From Salminus brasiliensis (taxonomy: Eukaryota > Chordata > Actinopteri > Characiformes > Bryconidae), in assembly GCF_030463535.1 (NCBI RefSeq), contig NC_132898.1:24072162-24136161 (forward strand): a DNA stretch of 64,000 bases. The letters run 5' to 3'. Both the position numbers and the translations under genes were made by a program. Below are positions 23,961 through 55,815 of this stretch, in pieces. A model generated the notes under the pieces. That model was not told the DNA's origin, did no database searches, and saw only the letters and a program-made list of their open reading frames with translations. How positions within the stretch are numbered: the stretch's first letter is position 1; every line of letters starts with the position of its first letter.

Positions 23961-24636
23961 CTATTTTATCACAGTCATCAACATCTATATCACACTTAGA
24001 GGGCATGTGAAGCTTTACTAAAGTTCAAGATATAATTGATATAATTCCCCCTAAATAAACCAGTTTGTACACCACCAGGTGTGATACTATGCTTGACCAC
24101 CAGTGGGCGCTACGCAGGCAAATTATACATGGATTAAAATTAACATAAAGTGACAGACTTTTGTTCATATTAACTATCATTCATATCATATTATGTACAC
24201 GCATCGTTTACTATTATGCCTGAACGATGTAAATAAATGCTTTATAATAATAATTAAACAAGTATGTGTCAGGAAAGTTGAAGGAAACCTGTTGACAGTC
24301 TGCGGTTGACTGAACCCAGGCTGGCTACGTGGACGGCTTACCAAACAGACCCAGCCACTCAGACTCAGAGCAGTCAAAGGTCGACAGAATTTAGTGAGGA
24401 AGCTCCTTAAAAGTGTAGGAATAACTGTGCAGCAAAGCTCAATGACAAGCTGAGGTGAGCTGAGGATCCCGTATCTGCGCATTTTCTTGAAGTTGGAGCC
24501 AAAACCAGCATAAAGCTCTTAGTTTCCAACTGAAGACGTGTACAGCTCTCTAATACCCGCCGATAATGTAGAAACACTCTTCACAGCGCTGCTCGGGTTG
24601 TAAGGTTAAGTGAAAGTGCCCGTGTTTGAAACCAAC

Positions 24637-24840
24637 CTCCCATGTTGGATCCTCTTGTCCTGCCCTTTGTTTGGACACGTCGGGCACTCCCATCACATGA
24701 GGGGCGGGGCCAGAGCTTGACAGGCAGGAAAGGAAAGGGAACCCGTGGTAAACATAACCACGCCCACTCAAGGGCTGCAACGCATTACAGGCACGGTAGA
24801 GGGCGCCCGAGAGACAGCGAGCAAACATGAACGTACATCT
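24637..24840 (-). promoter_or_regulatory. card19: probable card19 promoter / first exon region
   Basis: GC- and CpG-richer segment upstream of the card19 CARD exons, with GGGGCGGGGCC at 24701-24711 and a CACGCCC at about 24760. It most likely contains the transcription start and non-coding or very short coding first exon. A donor-like TTTG|GTAAGC on the - strand at about 24338 could end a further 5' exon. Confidence 0.35.
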
Positions 24841-26910
24841 CTGTAACCATTCAGAATATAGTAAATTATTATTATTATTATTATTAATTATTATTAATAA
24901 TAATATTATTATAATACTACAGCATTAATTATGCAAGCTGATGTGCAAGCTGCAATTGTTCTAAAACAGTGTTGTTTTTTTATGGGAGAAGGTGCCAGCA
25001 CTGCAGCTTGCTGGGTATCGGTTGGCTGAGCCAAAGAAACAGATCATGAATCATAAATCAATCATATCAATATTAATAGATCATAAATCTGTGTATTAGA
25101 GACCCTGTGGAAGATGGTCTGATTAGATTATCTTGGCTTTGCTTGCTGATGAGATAAAGGTGAAGTTTAATTTTACTTCTAAATTTGAGCTTCCTCCAAG
25201 TGATCAGTCAGTTTGCTGTATGTGATTTTGGCTCTGCATGCATTAATATTAATATGAGACTGGACCACGTGGCATGTTGCAGGAAGACCACTGGAATAAA
25301 AATACTTTACTTTATATTGGCTCATATTTAAATATTATTACTTGTACTATGTGTTCATGTTTGGTTGGTTATTGTACTTAACAACAACAACAACAACAAC
25401 AACAAATAGTAAAAAATAATAAATTAAGTAATAAAACAAACTAAATAAAGAAGTTGTACACACCCATGTGCATTTTCCTGGCCAAAAAAGGCCATAAATA
25501 AATAAATATGTAAAATAAATGTATTTGTTTATAAATTAAAATACAAATAAAATAAAATAAAAATAATGAATAAAAAAATAAATCACATATTTCCCAAAGC
25601 AAACTAAAGTCAAATGTAAATGCAAATATGAAAAACAACACAAAAGCAGTATTTTTTCAGTCTGGTTTATTTTGCCATTTAAGAACCGTAACACATTGCA
25701 TTGCCATGGCTCCCATGACATTTAGCTTCTCAACTTTCCCTTGAAATGCACCACAGAAATGACCAAACAAGTTTCTTTTTGTTCATTAAAAAACGTCCAG
25801 CTTTGTAGCTAGTAATAAAAAAGCGCCAGACTGCTGACCACAGCCTAGTCTGTAATTCAAGTAGACATAAAACAGCAAGACATTCAACAGCCTACAACAC
25901 TCAGCTTAACACACACACAAACATTACATATACATACATACACACATATGCGTAACAGTCTAACATTAGCTGATGTCACGGGTTATGAATAAATATCACT
26001 GAACAACATTATTTCATATGTTAAAAAAAAAGAAAAGAAAAGCAAAAGCTGTCTGAAGTAAAAACTGGACAAAGTGATCTGAGCATGATGGGATAAAATG
26101 CACTTAATTAGCTAATTCCAAAAACGCTGACAGGTTTTCATTGTCCCAACAAATGGGTTCAGTTGAAATGGTGAGTTTCTGCTTATGAAGTTAGTAATAA
26201 AGTTACATAATGAAAGATTGACATTTAAAGGGGGATTGTACTTATTTTACTAAGTTCTTTGCATAACTCAGAAATCAGAGTGGGAGTTTGGTTTGAAATT
26301 TGATTAATTGCAAAGAAACTTACTGACTCAGATTTCTTTACAGCGGTGATGAAAGGAACCAGACGTCAGTCGCCATGACAACACCAAGTTAGCTATATTT
26401 TATTTAAAGGGGACTACTTTTCTTGACTCACAGCATGCATCCCTCTGTCTAGGTCCAAGGATCAAAATCTTGTTATTAAGATGATGCAAAACAGCATCTC
26501 AGGCATCAGGCCTTATATTTCTAACCATTTGGTGAAATGTTCTGGTTCCATTCCATTCTGGTGAGCAATTCGGTCATGGCAGGTTTCACACCAAGCCCAC
26601 TCTGAATGACTTTGTTTACATCTGAACTGATGAATTATGCAGGACCTTAGAAAATTTGGCAAAATTCCCCTTTATTAGTCAAACTGATACACAGCCACTA
26701 GTACACAGCTCAAAAAACATACACTATTCACCAGCACGGCGTCTCGTCCATGTTGAAAACGGTGCAGAGAACAGACGGAGCTTAATACTGAACCAAACAC
26801 TGAAAACACTGAAGACTGCTGCTCTCCTTATAAATGTGTTAATAGTTTTATAAAAGGCACAAGTGGTCTACAAGGAGACTTCTTCAAAAGCTTCTCCATT
26901 TTTTTTGTTG
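24841..26910. other. intergenic DNA, no gene seen
   Basis: AT-rich, with an ATT/TTA tract (24868-24910), an ACA trinucleotide run (25382-25405) and a copy of the large MITE-like family (26255-26625). Frames here are low-complexity and lack splice context. Confidence 0.5.
26255..26625. repeat. large MITE-like family, copy 5
   Basis: Left end AATCAGAGTGGGAGTTTGG and right end CACACCAAGCCCACTCTGAA with ATGAC following are inverted repeats. The interior has GGAACCAGACGTCAGTCGCC and GCATGCATCCC. Both ends are present, so it helps define the family. Confidence 0.65.
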
Positions 26911-27053
26911 TTAAAACCCGATCCTGACCTTGTCCAAATACTTGCCGAGCTCTGGAGTGGAGAGAGAGGTTTTAGCTTGCACTGAAGCCAGCGTTGTGGT
27001 GATCCACTCTGAAACATACTCCAGCGCTTCCTGGAGTAACGAAATGTAGTTTT
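26911..27053 (-). CDS. candidate terminal exon of an unidentified gene
   Basis: Read on the - strand, after a possible acceptor (CTGAAAG, 27054), the segment codes about 46 residues ending in a TAA at 26911-26913. Landmarks are NYISLLQEALEYVSEWITTT and then ELGKYLDKVRIGF. Composition is protein-like (amphipathic helical, no low complexity) and unlike the surrounding AT-rich DNA. I do not recognise the family. Entry would be in phase 1, which does not match the phase-0 donor inside the last bicd2 exon. No upstream partner exon was found, so this may be a chance frame or a relic. Confidence 0.25.
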
Positions 27054-27898
27054 CTTTCAGTTTTTAGGACACAAAAGTGTCAAAACAGCGTGAGAATGAA
27101 CTTCTGCCTCTCTTGTATCGATAAGAATAAGACATACACACCTTTCTTAAACCTGTAACTACAGTTTTCCCTGGGTTTCTCTCAGAATATGGCAGAAAAG
27201 AATCCATAATATAGTTAAAAAAAAGTAATAATAAAATAACACAATTATATTATCTTTTATGTTAAATACATAATATTAAAGGAGTGGTGTCCACTGAAAT
27301 GTGTATGTCTTATATAATGTGGAGAAATGTCAAAAGTGCAGTTAAAAAAAAGCCCCACTTTATAATACATGTCTGTAAGAACTGTGTAATTACACAATTA
27401 ATAGTCCATGCAGTAACAGCATAAGTGCTGGCTGTGTATTCACCTGTTACAGATGGATTAGTGGAACAGCTTACATAATTACACATGTGTATCAACTGCA
27501 GGTTTAACTCATTATGTTATGCAGTATTATAAAAGCAGCAGTTCATACCAAACTATTACACATTTATAACATAAGAGGGACATATACTGTTCCAGCTACT
27601 GAGATCCACGTGTGTGATTACACTTTGCCGAGTCAAAACTGAAGGTGGTACACCTGTGTGTACAACTGTAGCCCATCTGTAACATTGAAAAGAAAGGATC
27701 AGCACTAGGGACAATGCTGTTCGATTAATTATTAATGTGTAATAACAGTTATTAGACATACTATATAAAGTGTGACCAAAAAAAAAAAAAATGAGAGAAC
27801 AAACTTGAACTAAGAAAGAAGAAAGACAGAAGACCAAAGCTGCAGGACTCCTTAAATATTATTAAGCGCATTTGCCTGCATAACTAAGGAAGGGAAGG

Positions 27899-27960
<62 letters not shown>

Positions 27961-30737
27961 ACTTGTGTACTTTGAAGCGCTCTGGAGCAGGACTGTCAGT
28001 GGCAGGGCGATTTGCTTTGCAGTCAGGGACTAACCACTGTTCTCCTGGGCAACTACAATTACTGTAAGATTAAAAAATACATAAAAATCATCATTAGAAT
28101 CATCACAGCGATTTCAGTCATACCGAATAATTTAATAATTGTATTTACAATTGATACAAATCATTTAAGGGAAAAGTTAAAGAGTAAAGCAAAGTAACAC
28201 AACTGATCTCTGACCTCAGATACAGTCGACCAGCCCAAGACACGTTTGGTATTTGACATGTGATTCTTTAGTTTTGCAAAAAAAGGAGATGCTAGGCTAA
28301 CGTTGCTAACAAACACTGGACTTAGGCTGTCACAGCGGTCTGTGAGGCCAATAAATGCTTTGCAACGTGTTCATTTCACTGCCATCACAAATGAGAGAAA
28401 TTGAGAACAAACCGTATCACTGTGTCCATATGGCAGTGTTTTTACATAGAGATGAGACAAGTGACAGTCTAAGGCCAGTGTTTGTTAGCGACGTTAGCCT
28501 AGCACCTCCCTTTCTAAACTAGAGAAGCACACAACAGATACCAAACAGGTTTTGGCTGATCGATTGAATCTGGGGTCAGTGATCAAACATGTTAACTAGA
28601 TTTAATCTTTAGGGTTAATATACAGACACAGACAGTTACTATGACAACATGCCACAACAAGTAGAGAGTTAATGGACCACAAATAACTGGAGACTCAGTT
28701 ACCCATCATGCAGCTGGTTTGCGGGAGGAGAACTCGCATGCAGATGGCATTGGGTGGTGATTTATGTACAGCATGGAATACAGTCTTCCGTAATGGAATA
28801 CAATGGAACTGAACACACAGCAGTATACAAAAGACTGTAAATGGAGATTCTCCATTAAGGATAAATTAATATAATCTGATCCAGGTCTAATATCAATCAA
28901 AGGGCCCTGCTCCATTTCAGTCGGACCTCCAGAGCCCCCAAATTATGTCCAGTCTCAGACATTATCAGGACGTCCAGTACATATTCTCCAATCAGTATCC
29001 CTTTTAGCTTACTATTAGACTAAAAATGAGGTCCGTATCCCTAACAGTGACCTACTTAAAAGGCTGAATGAGATGTTTTGCATCTTCAGGTGTTGTTTAA
29101 TGAAGGACCACCTCTTCAGACATCAGCACAGCCAAAGGAGTCGCAATATGGGTCAAAACGGCACAGAAGGTAGGTTATTTCCTGCTCCTGGGCTACGCGT
29201 AAAGTTGGGTAGTGTAATAATCCAGATTTCACTTTTGAGAGTGCCCTCATGGACAGCTGTACACATGCATTTAATGACAAACGGAGAGATACAAAAGTGA
29301 AAGCAGCATGTGTACTGAATACTGGATTTTACACAAATATGACTCGTTAGCAGCGTTACGCAATTCTGACAGTGTTCCAGCCCAATAGTGTACAATCAAT
29401 AAGATTCTGGAGCTGCTATTTTAAGGTAAAATGCTACAAAACCAGAACTTACTGCTATTGGTTTCTTTCAGATTAGTTAGAAAGTTTCAGATCTCCTGGA
29501 CTATAACTCTGGGGCCCATCGCTTTATCCGTGGCTGTAAATGGTACAGCAGGATCAGGCTCAGTAAAGGACGTCTGACCGCAGGATTACTACGACTTATT
29601 CCCACTGACACTCAGATGAGAGCTTAGCAGGCTAATGCTGAGGAATTAGCCACACACAGCTGGAGTGTGTGTTCCCTCTGAGCTGAAGTTGTGGGTCACC
29701 AGAGGGCAGCCCCAAACTCACAGAACTGATCTAAGAAACAGATTTAATGCAGGTTAGAGTTACGCTTTCCCATTTCACACAGCTGAAGGGCCGGCTCTGT
29801 CTGATCCCAAGAAAAAAAATATAAATAAATAAATATATGGTCTTGAAACAGAATTCTGACCAATCTGGTCTAACCAATCAACATTATTTTATTAAAATAA
29901 TTATATATTTTTATGTCCTAATAAAATATTTATTAAAACTGTATTTAAATTATGCTTAAAATATAATTTCACACTATTTTAAACCATCACAACAGTCACA
30001 AAACACAGGAACAGCATGCATCAGATGCCTTCACACACATTAGCACAATCAACATGCTCCCAAACATTCAAGACATTAGAGCGGCATTTAAAAACTTCCC
30101 CACTTCAACTAACAGTCAGGTTTTTGCTGGACTGTAACTGATGAATCAATTATTATTTCACTGACTGAATAATGAAGTCTGCTCACTTTGCCTCACAGCT
30201 CCATCGTTCAAAATCCCACCTGTAAGTAATTTGTTTTCACCATGCAATACAGCAACAGAAGTCATATCGCCTCCTATGCTTCCTGCCATGTTCTGAAATG
30301 TTTTAAAAGAGCAAGTTTGCTAATCCAGCTTCCAACTAATCTTAAGAATTCTTTTCATGCCTAGACTGTGCGAGCATTAATGCTTCTTCCCATGTAGATC
30401 ATCATTGGTGCTGTATAACCCTTTAGAGGTCATGGCTGCTTTGACCAGTCAACAAGGGGTATTCGTGGCAATGCTCAATAACCAACACTGCTGCCTTAAA
30501 AGACATAAACTGACACCAGAAAAGTTAGTGTTAATGAGGATGCTGATGCAAATGGCAGGTGCGTTGAAACAGCCATGCAAACATGATGCTGATGATAGTG
30601 GTTGGTTAGTGGATGGTTTCAGCAATGATTTAACAGTTCACATGGAAGATGATTAGTCCAAACATACATCAGTGAACCAGGCCAGAAGACTGACAGTTAG
30701 TTGCACTGAGCGATGAAATACTTGGGATGGTAAATGG
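27054..30737. other. region downstream of bicd2
   Basis: Presumably includes the bicd2 3' UTR at its right edge. It holds a (TG)n tract (27902-27958) and a diverged dispersed repeat at 28204-28575 (TGCTAGGCTAACGTTGCTAA) with relatives near 40440, 45170 and 58020. No convincing gene is seen; a weak + strand chain of exon-like pieces at 29.1-30.4 kb is discussed under rejected items. Confidence 0.45.
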
Positions 30738-50915
<20,178 letters not shown>

Positions 50916-51190
50916 TTTTACCTCTCTTACACTTACTCACCCCCCACCAAAACACTCCTCAGCCTGCGCTTCATCTTCACTTTCCAACACTAAACACTTC
51001 AACCGCTCCGAGCAAGCAGGGGAATCCAGCTGGCCTGAAAAAAGACGCGACTTCTTTAAGACGTTTGAATTCCGTTGACGGGAAATGGAGTTCCGCTGCA
51101 GCGGGAAAGTGTAGAGGCGAACATTGAAAAGACTACAAGACCCAGAATGCTCAGCGGTGTGGACACGAAGGCGACTTCTCCCGTGGATAC
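50916..51190 (-). promoter_or_regulatory. bicd2: probable bicd2 promoter and 5' UTR
   Basis: Higher GC and CpG content than the flanks, directly upstream of the bicd2 start codon (ATG complement at 50913-50915). No TATA box is evident. The transcription start is not determinable by eye. Confidence 0.4.
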
Positions 51191-53039
51191 TGACGTCATT
51201 TGGACAGCTGAAGCGCTATTTTATTTTTATTTAATGTACGTTTAATATATTTAATATATTTATAGTAATCAATTATAAAACATATTTAATTAACTTACAT
51301 TTTCTTTTATTTCTATCCCCATGTTCACATTTTATCTCTGCAGTGTATTTTTAATACATGTTAAATATTAATAAAAAAGTTTTTTTGTTAATTTAGCGAT
51401 TTTGCACAGACATGAAATTACATTAGAAATAAAATTAAATAAAAAAATGCTTTGGGAAAACTTCATTTTATTGTATTTTTGGTTACGTCACACGTTGACT
51501 ATTCCTCTTGCATTTATTGGTCTTTAGGAATGGTGAGAGAATATTACAGAAAGAAAGTAAAGTTAAGCTCTTTAAGGGTTCTTCAAAGGTATTTAAAGGC
51601 CTGTGGTGTTTTATGTAGAAGGACAAATAACCCTGTAGTTTATTTATTACATGGGAAAGCCTGGGGGCTTCTTCCCCCACGTCACCCTACAATCAGGGTC
51701 GTACACGATGCTAGAAATGGTATTATTTAAAATAACTGGGTACGCATGGGTGAAATGGGCTTCATACAGGGCTAAAAGTCACATGGACACAGACACTGCT
51801 CCCTGCTGCCCCCTGCTTGATATAATCCACCATCACATCGCTGCTGTATTTTGATTTGCCTCTGATTAAGCCTGTGTGGTGGATAAATATATATAATTTG
51901 TCCAGACTGTTTGTTCTACACATTTGAACAGGGGCCTACTTACAACAGGGGTGCAAAAGTATGTGCACCCTTCTTATGTCAAAATGATACAAATATAAAT
52001 ATATCTATATCATAGCAACCATAGCAACTGCCAAATTGCCGCCACATGGAACGCCTTAGCTATCACCTTAAAGACCATAGCAACTACCCTACCACCCTAT
52101 CACCAATAAACACCTTAGCAACACCATATTGGCTGTTCAGCAACCACCTGAAGTATCAGGACCACTACCCAAGCAATTACCCATTTTGAAGTACCTGCCC
52201 ACTCAGCCAGCTCTGCCCACTCATACTGAAGTTATAAGGTGGGCTTCAGCTCTGAGTGCTTTACAAGAGGGACAGCCAATCAGAATAGAGCTCAGTCTAA
52301 AAAATAGCATAGTATTATAAACAAAGGTAATGAAAATGGTCATGTGAAAACAAAGGAAGACTGTTGTAACTGTCATATGTGGAGCTCTGGGGGGAGAGGG
52401 GATTAATACAAGTAAAAAATAGAGGATAAATATTTTAAATCAGACATATTTATTTTAAATATGATGAAAATGAATGAATGACTTCTTCTTACTTCACGAT
52501 TTTACTGGAGGTGCTTGGTTTTCTACACCTGTGGCAATGGGACTGAATAAAATCAACGATTAAGAGATGTGTCCCAATACTTTTGTCCATTTACTGTAGC
52601 AACAAATAGCTTCTGATATTGCTACAAGCTACAAAATGGTCTTTTAGGTATTTCATACAACCCTTTATCATCAAAGTGTGGAGTGCTTTGGATCTACTTT
52701 GGTTAGAGAAATGGTAACTGTGAAGGAACTGATTTTGACATCTTGGTATTTTCTGTATCTTCTGATTACACCATGAAAAAACACTACGTTAATAAACCCT
52801 TTCCAGATTGAATATGTCATCAGATCTGACAGCATGAAAGTGAAACTAAGTGTGTGGGGTTTTCCGGCCCTTTGTTGTCAGTGTTTAATGTGTGTGCTGT
52901 CAATAACCTGATTCACGAGCTTCCCCTGGAAGTGTTCTCATCACTCCTGAAGTCAGACACTTCAGCTGAGAGTACCTGAGCTGATAAACGCTCAGGCCTC
53001 AGAACAGAGCACTGCTGATTTCAGGACACCCACAGCAAC
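51191..53039. other. intergenic DNA between bicd2 and the membrane-protein gene
   Basis: AT-rich at first, then repeat fragments: 52490-52600 resembles an end of the 18575-type MITE (GTCCCAATACTTTTGTCCAT). The last 150 bp probably hold the 5' UTR and promoter of the + strand gene starting at 53040. Confidence 0.4.
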
Positions 53040-55815
53040 ATGTTGGATTTCTACTATCACCGTAAGTGTGTTTCAGCAGGAACGTCATTGTTGGTGGGTG
53101 AAGAAACCAAAAGTAAACTGGCATTCCCGTGACTCTGAGATGTCTGTGTTGTTCCAGATAAATTTTATCATTTCTTCTCTGTTTGCTTTGGGCTGGGCTG
53201 TGGACTGTGCAGCTACAGGCCGTATTACCGTGAGTGCTTCCATCATACCTGTACTCAACTGTAATTGCTTCTTAATTACTAATAGCACAAATGGCACATC
53301 CCTGACTCAGCTTCTTCATTTGCTCTCTTGTTGAAGCTCATTTTCAAACCTGTGGGCATGTCTCTGCTATTTTGCAGCTTTGGTGATGCCGGCTATCCTC
53401 ACGGTGTTCTTCATGATTGCTTTTGAAATTGTGGGAATTTGTGTCGGTAAGAGCCGGTTCTGATTATTAAAAAATAAGACAAATCTCAAACACATACATT
53501 CAGCTTGATCACATACTGACCTCCTCTCATGAGGACTACCGTGTTCTCATTGTGTAAGGATTACAAGTTACAGAAGGTAAAACTCACCCGAAACAAGCCC
53601 ACCCTAGTACTCCAACTTTTGGCTTCTTATTTAAATGTCTTTAACATTTTGCAGTGCAGTAAACAATCAGGTTGTAAACATACCTAATGTGGGTCCTCAG
53701 ACAGGAAAACAATGCTGCCTACCTGCTTCAGGTGTGTCAGGAATGTGGATTGCCGTGGCTTTCTGAACACTAGACTTAGAACCTTTTATTTACAGTAAGG
53801 TTTTTTTTTTTTAGGTGTGATCATGGATGTTAAGGTGTGCTCAGGTGTGAATCAGAGGTGTTTGATGATCAGGTGTATGTTCAGGTGCATTTAAGTGTGA
53901 GTGTGATGTATGTATGTTTGCTTGTGTTTATTGAGGTGTGTTTTGGGACTTTCAGGTGTTTTCAGGTATGATCACCTGAGTTCAGGTGTACTGAAGTGAG
54001 CTCAGGTGTGAACAGGAGTGGTCAGATGAGATCAGGTGTGTTCAAGTGATTTCAGGTGTATTCTGCTGATTTCTGATGTTCAAGTGAGTTCATGTGTTGA
54101 CAGGAGTGTTTACATGAGTTCACGTGTGATCAGTTTGTTGAGGCATGTGTAGGTGTGATCAGGTATGATCAGGTAAGTTCAAATGTGATCCGATATGAGC
54201 AGGAGAGTTCAGGTGTTATTATGTTTACATGTAAACAAGTGTGTTCAGGTGTACGTTCGTGTGTGATCAGGTGTGTCCAGATGTGTTCAGGTGAGCTCAG
54301 ATTTTTTAATAACAGGTGATTTCAGGTGTGCTCTGGTGATTTTAGGTGAGAGCCGTGATTTCGGAGGTTCAGGTGAGGTCATGTGTGAACAAGAGTGTTC
54401 AGGTGAGTTTAGGTGAGACCGAGTGTGTTCGGTTGTGATCAGGTATGATCTGGTGAGTTCAGGTGTTCACATGTTATCAGGCGTGTTCAGGCGTATGTTC
54501 ATGTACGATCGAGTGTGATCAGATGTGTTCAAGTGAGACCTGGTGTGTTGAGGTGGGAGGCAGTGGTAAGGAATTTTAATGCCATACATATCAATATATT
54601 TGGAAATATCCACAGGTAGTTTTAGCAGTTGGGCTTCGATTGCCGTTGAATGTAATGGATTTCTTTTTTAAAATCTGTTCCAGGTTTGCCCTCACATACT
54701 AAAAAATGTAAAGGACCGCCTTTCCACCGGAAAGGTAACACGAACACCTGCAAACAAAATAATAGAAACAAATATAATATTCACCAAGTAAAATTCACTG
54801 TCCTCTCTGTCTGTCTCTCTCTCTCCTGTCCTGCCTTACTCTCTAGATTTAGTCTGGGGTTTGATATTTGCCCTGTTTGTAGCCATCTTACATCTCAGAT
54901 CTTACCATGGTAAGGATCAGCTTTTGCCTGTCCGAGCATCAGGATTAGGGTTAGGTTTAACTTTTGAGTTAGAACTGAGCCCCTTAACTTTTCATTGGTT
55001 TAGTCTCCCCTGTAGATTGGTTAGAGGAATTCAGTAAAGTAATTAGGTGAACTAATTAAAATTCAGTTGAAATCAATTAAACTGAATTAAACTAAATGTA
55101 AAAAAGAATTGAATATAATATATATTGAACTGAACTGAACTGAATGAGGTTTAATGATGAGTTAAATTTAATCAAAGTCAACTAAACTGAAATAAAATGA
55201 AGTTAACCAAACTGAATCTACAGAATTGGACCTAAAACGCATTCCATTTAAGAAATGGAAAAAAAAACTGATTTAAACTGATTTAAATTCTCTTTAATTA
55301 AACTGAATTTGCATTAAAGTGAACTAAACTGAATGTACCTTAGCTCTAACTTAACTGAAGTGAATCAAATTCAGTTCTCATGAACAGCTCAGCGAAATTC
55401 AACCAAACTAAACTCCAAATAATCCAAATAATCTGAATTCAGGGAACTGAATCAAATTGAAGTTAACTTAGGTGAACCAAACTGAACTCCATGGAAGTGA
55501 AATGAGCTTGAACTCAAATGACCTGAACTGAACTGACTGTGCTGGGATTCACATTGTTCTGTCTGCAGTTTACACTCTGTCTTATGGAAGTGGGATCGTT
55601 GTGTTCGCGGTGCGGGGAGCTAAGCGGAAGTCCAGCTCTCTATGGTGTGTAACTGATTCCACAAAATACTGTTCGCACATGCTCCCCTATGCTAAGCTAA
55701 CAAGCTAACAGCTACGTGCCCACTGGGCAGTTCTCTTAATTCAGGCAGAAATGTGTTTGGTCTAAACTGTACAAATGTGCCTGAATGCAGGGAGATGTGG
55801 GAACATGAGCAGTGA
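53040..55815 (+). CDS. unrecognised multi-pass membrane protein, seven exons (join 53040-53061, 53158-53229, 53378-53446, 54684-54734, 54847-54909, 55569-55644, 55791-55815)
   Basis: I do not recognise this protein. ATG at 53040 opens MLDFYYH, and seven short exons join with agreeing phases (1,1,1,1,1, then 2) and GT-AG sites to 125 residues. Hydrophobic segments: FFSVCFGLGCGLC (about 13-25), LVMPAILTVFFMIAFEIVGI (33-52), LVWGLIFALFVAIL (73-86) and a fourth around YGSGIVVFAV, followed by basic RGAKRKSSS. This suggests three or four membrane helices with a hydrophilic loop coded by exon 4 (KKCKGPPFHRK). Exons 2-5 are symmetrical (1-1), so skipping keeps the frame. Reading exon 2 in another frame looks more hydrophobic but hits a stop in exon 3. 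The last junction is the least sure: another donor three bases on would give a different tail. AATAAA at 56721-56726 may end the transcript. Confidence 0.6.
53800..54560 (+). repeat. minisatellite of about 10-11 bp units (TTCAGGTGTG), in intron 3 of the membrane-protein gene
   Basis: Dozens of units alternate TTCAGGTGTG, ATCAGGTGTG and TTCAGGTGAG. Each contains CAGGTG, an E-box, and many read CAGGTGAGT, a strong 5' splice-site match. Confidence 0.85.
55020..55535. repeat. degenerate AACTGAA-type tandem repeat
   Basis: Drifted short units (GAACTGAACTGAAT, AATTAAACTGAATT) fill most of the intron before exon 6 of the membrane-protein gene. Confidence 0.65.

Noticed and set aside
24550-24828. 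92-codon frame on - strand in the CpG-rich segment
   Set aside because: Likely promoter/5' UTR of card19; the residues do not resemble CARD19 and no donor joins it in phase.
29091-30440. Chain of exon-like pieces on + strand (ATGGGTCAAAACG ending AGAAG|GTAGGT near 29168, then CTCCATCG with CACCT|GTAAGT near 30213)
   Set aside because: Phases agree, but the product would be about 20 residues and every piece is tiny; chance is more likely without transcript data.
53158-53229. Alternative frame of exon 2 (INFIISSLFALGWAV)
   Set aside because: Looks membrane-like but meets a stop at once in the next exon and does not fit the phase left by exon 1.
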